From Pseudomonadota bacterium (lineage in GTDB: Bacteria > Pseudomonadota > Alphaproteobacteria > Sphingomonadales > Sphingomonadaceae), in the NCBI GenBank assembly GCA_023458055.1, contig JAEXAW010000028.1, positions 1 through 64,000 on the forward strand: DNA of 64,000 nt, given 5' to 3'. The position numbers and the translations under genes were made by a program. Shown piece after piece: positions 1-9,088 of this stretch; position 1 is the stretch's first letter; every line of letters begins with the position of its first letter. The notes beneath the pieces were generated by a model. That model did no database searches. It worked only from the letters and a program-made list of their open reading frames with translations, and had not been told where the DNA came from.

Positions 1-1282
<1,282 letters not shown>

Positions 1283-1420
1283 GGTTGCTCTCCTTTTAAT
1301 CTAGCTGCGGCGCGGCGCGGGACTCGCCAGCCCGCCAAGCTTATCGCCTCGCTAATGTAAATCCACCCCCTTACACGCAAAAAGGGCGCGCCTAACCATG
1401 ATGTTCACTGTATCGCTGGC

Positions 1421-2419
1421 GTGAATTTGCCGTTATCAAACCAGCCCATGACCGAGATGCAGACTGATATGAGCATAATAAGGCGGGGCGATTCCGCTTC
1501 CGGCAACGCCATCGAGATTGACCGGCTGTCCAAAATTTATGCGGGCGGCAAGCGCGCGCTCGACGAGGTGAGTTTCAATGTGCCGCGCGGGACGGTTTTT
1601 GGCCTGCTCGGCCCCAACGGCGCGGGGAAATCGACGTTGATCAATATCCTCGCCGGCCTCGTTAACCGAACGAGCGGCACCGCGCGCATCTGGGGCTTTG
1701 ACATTGGCGAGCAGCCGCGCAATGCCAAGGCGTCGATCGGCATCGTGCCGCAGGAAATCGTGTTCGATCCTTTCTTCACCCCGTTTGAAACGCTGGAGAA
1801 TCAGGCGGGCTTTTATGGCGTGCCCAAGAGCCAGCGCCTCACCATGGATCTGCTGCGCGCGGTTCACCTCGAAGACAAAGCGCAAGCCTATGCCCGCACG
1901 CTTTCGGGCGGCATGAAGCGCCGTCTGCTGGTCGCCAAGGCGATGGTGCATTCGCCGCCGATCATCGTGCTTGATGAGCCCACCGCCGGGGTGGATATCG
2001 AGCTCAGAAAGCAGCTGTGGGATTATGTGCGAGAACTCAATCGCGGCGGGGTGACGGTGGTCCTCACCACCCATTATCTCGAAGAAGCAGAAGAATTATG
2101 CGACCGCATCGCCATCATCAACCATGGCAAACTCATCGCCGACAAGCCAACCCGCGAACTGGTCAACATGGCGCGCGAGAAGGTGATTGAGCTGACCCTC
2201 GACAATGACATCGCCGAATTGCCCAGCCATCCGGCGTTCGAGAAGGTCGAAAAATCGGGCAAGCGCAGTCTGGTGATCACCTATAATAAGGACAAATCCA
2301 ACGCGGGCGAAGTCCTGGCCGCGATGCAGGCCGCAGGCTTTTCGATTATCGACGTCTCGACGCGCGAGGCGGACTTGGAAGATGTGTTCCTGAACCTGAC
2401 GCGGCGTGAGGCGGCGTGA
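1421..2419 (+). CDS. ABC transporter ATP-binding protein, YadG type
   Basis: ATPase subunit of an ABC-2 type exporter. Walker A GPNGAGKST lies near residue 65, the signature LSGGMKRR near 162, and Walker B IIVLDEPTAGVDIE near 182, followed by the H-loop TTHYLEEAEELC. The order and wording match the E. coli YadG family closely. The start is uncertain: GTG 1421 is the longest, but ATG at 1448, 1457 or 1469 are possible and none has a convincing Shine-Dalgarno. YadG-type ATPases normally sit next to a YadH permease. Here no permease follows; a REP palindrome and nadB do. The partner is either elsewhere or lost. Confidence 0.93.
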   Translation: MNLPLSNQPMTEMQTDMSIIRRGDSASGNAIEIDRLSKIYAGGKRALDEVSFNVPRGTVFGLLGPNGAGKSTLINILAGLVNRTSGTARIWGFDIGEQPRNAKASIGIVPQEIVFDPFFTPFETLENQAGFYGVPKSQRLTMDLLRAVHLEDKAQAYARTLSGGMKRRLLVAKAMVHSPPIIVLDEPTAGVDIELRKQLWDYVRELNRGGVTVVLTTHYLEEAEELCDRIAIINHGKLIADKPTRELVNMAREKVIELTLDNDIAELPSHPAFEKVEKSGKRSLVITYNKDKSNAGEVLAAMQAAGFSIIDVSTREADLEDVFLNLTRREAA

Positions 2420-2429
2420 ACCCAACCCC

Positions 2430-2512
2430 CGTTCGCCCTCAGCTTGTCGAAGAGCTGTCCTTATGCAACGCTATGGATAAGCACAGGGCTTCGAGCGGCT
2501 CAGCCCGAACGG
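2430..2512. repeat. REP-like palindromic repeat pair
   Basis: Left arm CGTTCGCCCTCAGCTTGTCG and right arm near 2485-2512 (GGGCTTCGAGCGGCTCAGCC then CGAACGG) are imperfect inverted copies, so the unit can fold into a long stem. It is the same family as the units at 4173-4258 and 60893-60917. It fills the gap between the ABC ATPase and nadB and may act as a 3' stabiliser or attenuator of the upstream transcript (inference). Confidence 0.75.
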
Positions 2513-2532
2513 ATATAAATGGAATCGCTTAA

Positions 2533-4149
2533 ATGACCGATACCACCAACCAATATGACGTCCTCATCATCGGCTCGGGTGCCGCCGGGCTCACCGCCGC
2601 GATCACGCTGGCCAAACAGTATAAGGTGCTGGTGATGGCCAAGGGCTCGCTCGATTCCGGCGCGACCGGCTGGGCGCAAGGGGGCATCGCGGCAGTACTT
2701 GAACCCGGCGATACGTTCGAAAGCCATATCGCCGATACGATGCGCGCGGGCGCTGGCCTCAACGACATTGAAACGGTCGAGTTCGTGATCGAAAACGCCC
2801 CCGCCGCAATCGAGCGGCTGGCCGCGCTCGGTGTGCCGTTCAATGAAGGCCATGACGATTTCGGCGACCGCTGGCATCTGACGCGTGAAGGCGGGCATAG
2901 CCATCGCCGCATCGTCCATGTCGATGACGCGACCGGCTGGGCCGTTCAGAAAGCGCTCGAAAAAGCCGCCGATGCCAATCCCAATATCACGTTGCTCCCG
3001 GATATGGTCGCGATTGATCTCATCACCGGCAAGCATCAGGTCGATTATTCGGGCGAGGGCCGGGTGTGGGGCGTGTATGCGTTCAACACCAAGACCAAGA
3101 AGGTCGAAGCCTATATCGCGCGCGCGACCATCCTTGCGACCGGCGGGGCGGGCCGCGCCTATCTGTTTTCGACTGCGCCGCGCGGTGCGACGGGTGATGG
3201 TATCGCGATGGCTTGGCGCGCGGGCTGCCGCGTCTCCAACATGGAGATGATGCAGTTCCATCCGACCTGCCTTTATAATCTTGAGGTCAAGAATTTCCTC
3301 ATCACCGAAGCGGTGCGCGGCGAGGGCGGGCACCTCATTTTACCGCCGGGCGTGCCGGGCGCGGGCGAGCGTTTCATGGCGCGCTTTGACCCCGAACGGA
3401 TGGAGCTGGCTCCGCGTGACGTGGTCGCCCGCGCCATCGACCACGAGCTGAAGCGCTTGGGGCTGGATTATGTCCATCTCGACATCAGCCACAAGGATCC
3501 CGAGTTCGTGAAGCACCACTTCCCGAACATCTATAACCGGCTGCTGCCGCTGGGGATCGACATCACCAAGCAACCGATTCCGGTGGTGCCCGCGCAGCAT
3601 TATACCTGCGGCGGGGTCAAGATTGACTTGCGGGGTCGCACCGACCTTCCCGGTCTTTATGCCGCGGGCGAGGTCAGCGAAAGCGGCCTTCATGGCGCAA
3701 ACCGTCTGGCGTCGAACAGCTTGCTCGAATGTTTCGTATTCGGCGAGGCGGCAGCACAGGATATTATCTCCGAATGGGATCATCTCCCCGCGCCGCCGCC
3801 CATCAAAGCCTGGGACGAAAGCCGGGTGACCGACAGCGACGAAGAAGTCATCGTCCAGCATAATTGGAAAGAAATCCGCCGCTTCATGTGGGACTATGTC
3901 GGCATCGTGCGGACCAATAAAAGGTTGGAACGCGCGATGCACCGCATCAATCTCCTGTCGAGCGAGATTGACGAATATTATGGCAATTTCCGCGTCACGC
4001 CGGACCTCATTGAACTGCGCAACCTGAACGAGGTCGCGCGCCTGATCGTGCGCTCAGCGTTGAAACGCCATGAAAGCCGGGGACTGCATTATACGACGGA
4101 CTATCCGGAGACGCTGCCGGTGGCGGAGGATACGGTGTTGATCCCTTAA
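2533..4149 (+). CDS. nadB: L-aspartate oxidase
   Basis: Flavoprotein oxidising L-aspartate to iminoaspartate, the first step of de novo NAD synthesis. The 538 residues match the usual family length. The FAD-binding GSGAAGLTAA lies at about residues 14-23, followed by the SGATGWAQGGIAAV substrate/FAD loop, and HRRIVHVDDATGWA and GLHGANRLASNSLLECFVFG in the C-terminal half, all typical of NadB rather than SdhA/FrdA. ATG 2533 begins the canonical N-terminus (MTDTTNQYDVLIIG). Neither nadA nor nadC is adjacent, so the gene stands alone between two REP repeats. Confidence 0.95.
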   Translation: MTDTTNQYDVLIIGSGAAGLTAAITLAKQYKVLVMAKGSLDSGATGWAQGGIAAVLEPGDTFESHIADTMRAGAGLNDIETVEFVIENAPAAIERLAALGVPFNEGHDDFGDRWHLTREGGHSHRRIVHVDDATGWAVQKALEKAADANPNITLLPDMVAIDLITGKHQVDYSGEGRVWGVYAFNTKTKKVEAYIARATILATGGAGRAYLFSTAPRGATGDGIAMAWRAGCRVSNMEMMQFHPTCLYNLEVKNFLITEAVRGEGGHLILPPGVPGAGERFMARFDPERMELAPRDVVARAIDHELKRLGLDYVHLDISHKDPEFVKHHFPNIYNRLLPLGIDITKQPIPVVPAQHYTCGGVKIDLRGRTDLPGLYAAGEVSESGLHGANRLASNSLLECFVFGEAAAQDIISEWDHLPAPPPIKAWDESRVTDSDEEVIVQHNWKEIRRFMWDYVGIVRTNKRLERAMHRINLLSSEIDEYYGNFRVTPDLIELRNLNEVARLIVRSALKRHESRGLHYTTDYPETLPVAEDTVLIP

Positions 4150-4172
4150 ACGGCGGGACGTGAAATTTTTCC

Positions 4173-4258
4173 CGTAGTGCTGAGCCTGTCGCAGCACATA
4201 TTGCGGAACGAGAGACGCCCTTCGACCCTACGATAAACGCGGGGGCTCAGGGTGAAGG
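4173..4258. repeat. Degenerate REP-like palindrome
   Basis: Holds GTGCTGAGCCTGTCGCAGCAC, whose ends (GTGCTG/CAGCAC) pair as a 6-bp stem, then a second diverged arm (CGCCCTTCGACC...GGGCTCAGGGTGAAGG). The core words match the REP family seen at 2430 and 60893. It lies downstream of nadB and immediately upstream of the dipeptidase gene. Confidence 0.65.
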
Positions 4259-4282
4259 TTTTTTGGAAGAGGACTTTGCCCT

Positions 4283-5497
4283 ATGCGTGCTCATTATCTG
4301 GTTCCGGCGTTGTTGCTTTGCGCCACCCCCGCCTTCGCCCAGCAGTCGCCCGAAGCAGTGGCGGACGCGGCGCTTAAGGCCGCGCCGATTATCGATGGGC
4401 ATAATGATATCGCCGAACAGCTGAGCGAGCTTTACCAGAATGACTGGTCGAAAATGGATCTGAACGGCCTCGCGCCCGAGATTCTCGCCAAGGTGCACAC
4501 CGACATCCCTTCCTTGCGCGCAGGGCGTCTGGGCGGGCAATTCTGGTCGGTATATGTCGATGCCAAACTGCCGCCGCTGGAGGGCATGAAAGCAGTGCTC
4601 GAGCAGATTGACGTGATCGACCAGATGGCCGCGCGCTATCCCGGTACCTTCAAGCTCGTCACCAACGCCAAGGATTTTGAAGCCGCGATGAAGGCGGGCA
4701 AGATCGCTTCGTTCAAGGGCATGGAAGGCGGCGGGGCGCTCGCCAATTCGCCTGCGGTGTTGCGGCAATTCTATAACCTCGGCGTGCGCTATATGACGCT
4801 CACCCACAATAGCACGGTGGATTGGGCGGATAGCTGTTGCGACACGCCCAAGAGCGATGGCCTGTCGCCCGCTGGCGTTGCGATGATCAAGGAGATGAAC
4901 CGCCTCGGCATGATCGTTGACCTGTCGCACACCAGCGAAGCGACGATGATGGATGCGCTTGATGCGAGCGCTGCACCGGTCATGTTCAGCCACAGCAATG
5001 CGCGCGCGGTTGATAGCCATCCGCGCAATGTGCCGGATGCGGTGCTCGCCCGCATGAAGCAGAATGGCGGCATCATTATGGTCACCTTCGTTCCCGGCTT
5101 TTTGAGCCAGAAGGTGCGCGACTATGATATCGCGCAATCGGCGATGGAGGCCGAAACCCGCGCGCGCTTCCTCGGCAATCCGGCGGGCGCGAAGGCCGCA
5201 ATGGAGCAATGGTTCGCCTCCAATCCGCGCCCAACCGCTTCGATCAAGGATGTCGCCGATCATATCGACCATATCCGTGAAGTGGCTGGCATCGACCATA
5301 TTGGCATCGGCGGCGATTTTGGCGGCGTGCCGACGCTTCCCGATGGTCTCGAAAATATCTCCAAATATCCGGCGCTGTTCGCGGAGCTTGCACGGCGCGG
5401 ATACACTAAGGCAGATATGGCCAAGATCGCGCAAGGCAATGTGCTGCGGGTGATCAAAGCCAATGAGGCAGTCGCAGCGGGGATGCGGGGCAAGTGA
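4283..5497 (+). CDS. Secreted membrane-dipeptidase family (peptidase M19) protein
   Basis: Zinc dipeptidase of the renal dipeptidase family, expected in the periplasm. An N-terminal signal peptide (residues 1-19, ending AFA before QQ) precedes the catalytic domain. Metal ligands are visible: H40-x-D42 in IIDGHNDIAEQ, the glutamate in FKGMEGGGAL, the histidines in DLSHTSEATM and VMFSHSNARA, and the aspartate in IGIGGDFGG. Its 404 residues are usual for bacterial M19 enzymes. Start ATG 4283 follows GGAAGAGGA. A MITE-like repeat begins 7 bp after the stop. The family also includes enzymes acting on beta-lactams and D-amino-acid dipeptides, so the substrate is open. Confidence 0.92.
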   Translation: MRAHYLVPALLLCATPAFAQQSPEAVADAALKAAPIIDGHNDIAEQLSELYQNDWSKMDLNGLAPEILAKVHTDIPSLRAGRLGGQFWSVYVDAKLPPLEGMKAVLEQIDVIDQMAARYPGTFKLVTNAKDFEAAMKAGKIASFKGMEGGGALANSPAVLRQFYNLGVRYMTLTHNSTVDWADSCCDTPKSDGLSPAGVAMIKEMNRLGMIVDLSHTSEATMMDALDASAAPVMFSHSNARAVDSHPRNVPDAVLARMKQNGGIIMVTFVPGFLSQKVRDYDIAQSAMEAETRARFLGNPAGAKAAMEQWFASNPRPTASIKDVADHIDHIREVAGIDHIGIGGDFGGVPTLPDGLENISKYPALFAELARRGYTKADMAKIAQGNVLRVIKANEAVAAGMRGK

Positions 5498-5504
5498 ACC
5501 CAAG

Positions 5505-5690
5505 ACCTTCTCCCCTTGTGGGAGAAGGATACTGAGCGTTAGGGCGTAGCCCTTACGCGCAGTTGGAAGAGGGGTGCGAGCCCGTAGGGCTCGCGCGGTC
5601 GCAATGCGACCGCTTACCCCTCACCCAGCTCCATCTAGGTTCACTACGTTCACCAAGATTTCACAACCCTCTCCCACAAGGGGAGAAGGT
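5505..5690. repeat. MITE-like palindromic element with 24-bp terminal inverted repeats
   Basis: Left end ACCTTCTCCCCTTGTGGGAG (5505-5528 in full) and right end 5667-5690 are inverted copies with one mismatch over 24 bp, and each end is itself a palindrome. Inside are two perfect hairpins: GCGAGCCC/GGGCTCGC and GCGGTCGC/GCGACCGC. There is no ORF of note. It is related to the element at 60969-61108. The rest of the 313-bp gene-free gap (5691-5810) shows nothing recognisable apart from the RBS-like AAGGCGGGG before the next gene. Confidence 0.75.
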
Positions 5691-5810
5691 TTACGCAACG
5701 CCCCGCCCTGTAAAACGACTCGTTTCGTCGCAAACCCCCGTCCAGCGGTTGCGTAGCGGAAATCGCTATCGTTAAGGCTTTGCTCAGGCCGGTTTGGGCA
5801 AAGGCGGGGC

Positions 5811-7061
5811 ATGTCGCACAAATTTTTTCATCTGGGTAAATTTTCGTCAGCGGTAGCAATGGTCGCGCTCGCGGCCTGTGTCGCGCCGTCCAATCCTCCG
5901 CCAGCGCGGGCGCAAACCCCGCGGACGGCTCCGCCTTATACCGCCCCCCCGCGAACCACCCCGCCTCGAACCACCCCGCCGCGCACTTCGGTGCCCGTGC
6001 CTCCGATTTCGCAGGCCCCGCGACCGGAGCCGACGCAGCCAGCGCCCAGCTACCCGCAGCCGCGCCCGAGCTATCAACCCACCTATCCCCCGCCGGTCGC
6101 GCCGACCTATCCCAATAATGGTGCCAGTCGCCCGGCACCGCAGCTGGAATCCGAGTTGTTCGAACTATGGCGCGCCTTCCCCGGCAAGACCGGCATCGCC
6201 GTGCGGCGGATTGATGGCGGCAATTGGTCAGTCTCGCAGCGCGGCAACGAACTGTTCCCGCAACAGAGCGTTTCCAAAATCTGGGTCGCGATGACCATTT
6301 TTGACAAGATCGACAAGGGCCTCATCACGCTGAATGACGAGGTGGTGATCGGGATGAACGACCTCACCTTGTTCCACCAGCCGATCCGCGCCCGGGTGCT
6401 CGCCAACGGGCAGGTCCACGAAACCGTGCGGAGCTTGCTTGAGCAATCAATCACCAAGAGCGATTGCACCGCCAATGATTCGCTGCTGCGCTATGCGGGC
6501 GGACCGGCTGCGGTGCGCGCCTTCTTCCGTGAAAAGGGCATCACCAATGTGCGCTTTTCTGAAGGCGAGCGGCATATGCAATCGACCATTGCGGGCCTCA
6601 CCTGGCAGCAAAGCTATTCGCTCGGCAATAATTTTGAACGCGCGCGCGCCGCTGTTCCGCTCGAGACCCGTTCGCGCCTGCTCAACAATTATATCGCCGA
6701 CCCGATTGATGGCGCCGCCCCCGAAGCGATTGCCTCGGCCTTGGGGCGGCTCGCGCGCGGAGAACTGTTGTCGCGGTCGTCGACCAACGCGATGATCGGC
6801 ATCATGTCGCGTACGACCAGCGGCCCCAACCGGCTCAAGGCGGGCCTTCCTTCGGGTTGGAGCTTTGTCCACAAGACCGGGACAGGACAGGTGCTGGGCG
6901 CGCTCCAGGCGGGCTATAATGATGTCGGGATCATGACCGCGCCCGACGGCACGCGCTATGCCGTGGTGGTAATGATGGGATCAACCACCGCGCCAATCCC
7001 CGACCGGATGCAGATGATGCAAGGCGTCAGCCGTTCGGTTGCGATGTGGCATAGTCGGTAG
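5811..7061 (+). CDS. Class A beta-lactamase-like serine hydrolase lipoprotein
   Basis: A 416-residue envelope protein. Lipobox LAAC (residues 20-23) predicts a lipoprotein, followed by a very proline/threonine-rich tether (about 28-105) and a class A beta-lactamase/PenP fold. The nucleophile motif is S153-V-S-K156 and the KTG triad is K355-T-G. The SDN motif reads S217-D-C219, and the ExxLN motif is not intact (FSEGERH around residue 249-255), so classical beta-lactamase activity is doubtful. It may be a cell-wall-associated serine hydrolase. ATG 5811 follows AAGGCGGGG. It is convergent with glk. Confidence 0.85.
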   Translation: MSHKFFHLGKFSSAVAMVALAACVAPSNPPPARAQTPRTAPPYTAPPRTTPPRTTPPRTSVPVPPISQAPRPEPTQPAPSYPQPRPSYQPTYPPPVAPTYPNNGASRPAPQLESELFELWRAFPGKTGIAVRRIDGGNWSVSQRGNELFPQQSVSKIWVAMTIFDKIDKGLITLNDEVVIGMNDLTLFHQPIRARVLANGQVHETVRSLLEQSITKSDCTANDSLLRYAGGPAAVRAFFREKGITNVRFSEGERHMQSTIAGLTWQQSYSLGNNFERARAAVPLETRSRLLNNYIADPIDGAAPEAIASALGRLARGELLSRSSTNAMIGIMSRTTSGPNRLKAGLPSGWSFVHKTGTGQVLGALQAGYNDVGIMTAPDGTRYAVVVMMGSTTAPIPDRMQMMQGVSRSVAMWHSR

Positions 7062-7075
7062 GAAAGCCATTTTGT

Positions 7076-7130
7076 CACCCCTCCCCTTGTTAAAAGGCCC
7101 CTTGTTAACAGGCTCCTTGAATGGAGGGTG
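7076..7130. repeat. Palindrome enclosing a 15-bp tandem duplication
   Basis: CCCCTTGTTAAAAGG (7083-7097) is followed directly by CCCCTTGTTAACAGG (7098-7112), 14 of 15 identical. They are flanked by CACCCCTCC (7076-7084) and GGAGGGTG (7123-7130), which pair. It lies between convergent lactamase-like and glk genes and could serve as a factor-independent stop for either, although it has no clear U-tract. Confidence 0.55.
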
Positions 7131-7137
7131 ATCACGA

Positions 7138-8112
7138 TCATCCATAGGCTTTGGCATAAGCCGCCGCCGCGCCATAAAGGCCCGGTTGCGGATAGCTCAA
7201 CAGCTTGACCGGAAGGGATTCCATCAAACTCTGGAAGCGTCCCTTGGCCGCGAAGCGGGTCGCGAAGCCGGATTGTTTCAACCGGTCCTTGATGCGCAGG
7301 CCCAGGCCGCCGGCAATCACCACGCCCTTGCCGCCCTGCACCAGCGCGACATCGCCCGCAACCGAACCGAGGCTGAGGCAAAAACGGTCGAACGCGGCGA
7401 CCGCAAGGCTGTCGCTTTCTTCCAGCGCCAAGGTCCACAACTCCTTGTCGCTGCGCGACACCACGGCTTTGCCTTCAATTTTGGCGAGCGTTTCATAGAT
7501 CGCGACAAGGCCAGGCCCGGACACAATACGTTCGACCGAAACGCGCGTATATTGGCTCCGCAGGCGGTCGAGCACAGCATCTTCGATCCGGTCAAGCGCG
7601 GCAAATTCCATATGGCCGCCTTCGGTTTCGACCACATGATAATGGCCATCGGCGCGCACCACCTGGGCGACGCCAAGGCCCGTGCCAGGCCCGACAATAC
7701 TGAGCGGTCCGGTTGGGGGAAAGGCCGTGTCGGGGCCGCATAGATGGTCGAAATGTTCCAGGCCGAGCGTCGCCACGGCATAGCCGACCGCGCCGAAATC
7801 ATTGACCAGCACATGCGTATCAACGTTGAGCTTGGACGGAATCAGCGCCGGACGGATAACCCATGGATTATTGGTCATCTTGAGCACCTCGCCTGTGATC
7901 GGCGTGGCAATCGCAATGCCCGCAGCGCGCGGCAGGGGACGCCCGAGATGGTCGCCAAAACTTTCCCAAGCGCGCTGGAGGCTCGCATGTTCGGCGGTTT
8001 TGAGCGTGACCGGCTCGCCAAGTGCGGCAACTTTGCCATCGACAATTTCGGCCAATGCAAAGCGCGCATGGGTTCCCCCGATATCGGCAACCACAATTTC
8101 CTGTTCGGCCAT
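7138..8112 (-). CDS. glk: Glucokinase
   Basis: ATP:glucose 6-phosphotransferase feeding the Entner-Doudoroff route. The 324 residues match the Glk family. The N-terminal phosphate-binding DIGGTHARFAL, the glucose-binding NNPWVIR and LVNDFGAVGYA, the GPGTGLGVAQV loop and the zinc-less ETEGGHMEFAA segment are all present. ATG 8112 is preceded by AGGGAGAGG. In many sphingomonads glk lies with zwf/edd; here it is isolated, divergent from the DUF4129 operon over 202 bp. Confidence 0.95.
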   Translation of the reverse strand: MAEQEIVVADIGGTHARFALAEIVDGKVAALGEPVTLKTAEHASLQRAWESFGDHLGRPLPRAAGIAIATPITGEVLKMTNNPWVIRPALIPSKLNVDTHVLVNDFGAVGYAVATLGLEHFDHLCGPDTAFPPTGPLSIVGPGTGLGVAQVVRADGHYHVVETEGGHMEFAALDRIEDAVLDRLRSQYTRVSVERIVSGPGLVAIYETLAKIEGKAVVSRSDKELWTLALEESDSLAVAAFDRFCLSLGSVAGDVALVQGGKGVVIAGGLGLRIKDRLKQSGFATRFAAKGRFQSLMESLPVKLLSYPQPGLYGAAAAYAKAYG

Positions 8113-8314
8113 CGCCCTCTCCCTTTATAGGTTCGGCGGCGATAGTAAGGGTTTACGCTTTTGAAGCAATTGCCGTTCATTCGTATGCGATAAGACGATG
8201 AAATACGCGCATGGCGGCTTGCCAAAGCGCTAAACAGGGTTACACCGCTAGTCAGAAAGTCGAGCGGGGCGACTTTAAATGTTTGGGCTCTAAGGGGGAG
8301 CGACGACAAATATC

Positions 8315-9088
8315 ATGACGAGCGCAAGCCCGCCAGCTGTAACGATGAATCTGCCGGCGCCGCCCCCGCCGCCCGCCCCGCCGCCACCAGCGGCGAGCGA
8401 GGGGGCGAGCGGTTACCAAGGCTCACTCTACGATCCCGATCTGGTCGACAAAGCCTATGCCAAAGTGCGGGCGATGGAACAGATCCAGTTTGAATTCCCG
8501 GCTGGAAAGCCTCCCGACCCGCCGCCGCAATGGCTGGTCGATCTCATCCATTTTCTGGGGCGCAACAGCGGCGGGCTCAAATGGTTTGCTTATGGTGTTG
8601 GCGCGTTAGTGCTGCTCTACATTGCTTATCGCCTGTTTGCGCCATTTCGCATCTGGATTGACCGGCTCATCGGCCGGGTCCGCGCGTCGGATGATAAGGG
8701 TGATGAAGAATGGCAGCCAGAAGTCACGCGCGCGCGCGAATTGCTCGGCGAAGCCGATGCGCTCGCCGCCAACGGGCAATATGCAGAGGCCGTTCACTTG
8801 CTTTTGTGGCGCAGCATCGAAGATATCGGTCGTCGTCGCCCCAGCCTGCTGCGCCCATCGCTCACCGCCCGCGATATTGCGCGTTCGCCCGAATTACCTG
8901 AAGCGGCGCGGGGGGCCTTCACCACCATTGCCGATGTCGTCGAATTGAGCTTGTTCGGCCGCCGCCCGGTGGATGCGGACGGATGGCAGCGGTGCCGCGA
9001 CGCCTATAGCCGCTTTGCCCTGCGTGAAAGCTGGGCGAACGCGAACGGCGCGCACTCCGCCCCCGCGCTGGAAGGAGCGGTTGCATGA
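8315..9088 (+). CDS. DUF4129 domain membrane protein
   Basis: 257 residues: an alanine/proline-rich N-terminus (10-30), an amphipathic segment, one transmembrane helix at about 90-108, and a cytoplasmic DUF4129-like domain (about 140-240, with ARELLGEADALAANGQYAEA and the conserved LLRPSLTARDIA). First gene of a six-gene MoxR-type operon. ATG 8315 follows AAGGGGGAG at somewhat long spacing; ATG 8345 is an alternative. Function is unknown, but the domain recurs beside MoxR ATPases, so a role in envelope protein assembly or surveillance is inferred from context. Confidence 0.85.
   Translation: MTSASPPAVTMNLPAPPPPPAPPPPAASEGASGYQGSLYDPDLVDKAYAKVRAMEQIQFEFPAGKPPDPPPQWLVDLIHFLGRNSGGLKWFAYGVGALVLLYIAYRLFAPFRIWIDRLIGRVRASDDKGDEEWQPEVTRARELLGEADALAANGQYAEAVHLLLWRSIEDIGRRRPSLLRPSLTARDIARSPELPEAARGAFTTIADVVELSLFGRRPVDADGWQRCRDAYSRFALRESWANANGAHSAPALEGAVA

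Noticed and set aside
4247..5503. 418-residue open frame opposite the M19 dipeptidase
   Set aside because: The plus-strand gene has a signal peptide and all metal ligands; the antisense frame is His/Arg-rich and featureless.
5563..5775. Short ORFs inside the 5505-5690 repeat element
   Set aside because: They arise from the palindromic repeat itself and encode no plausible protein.
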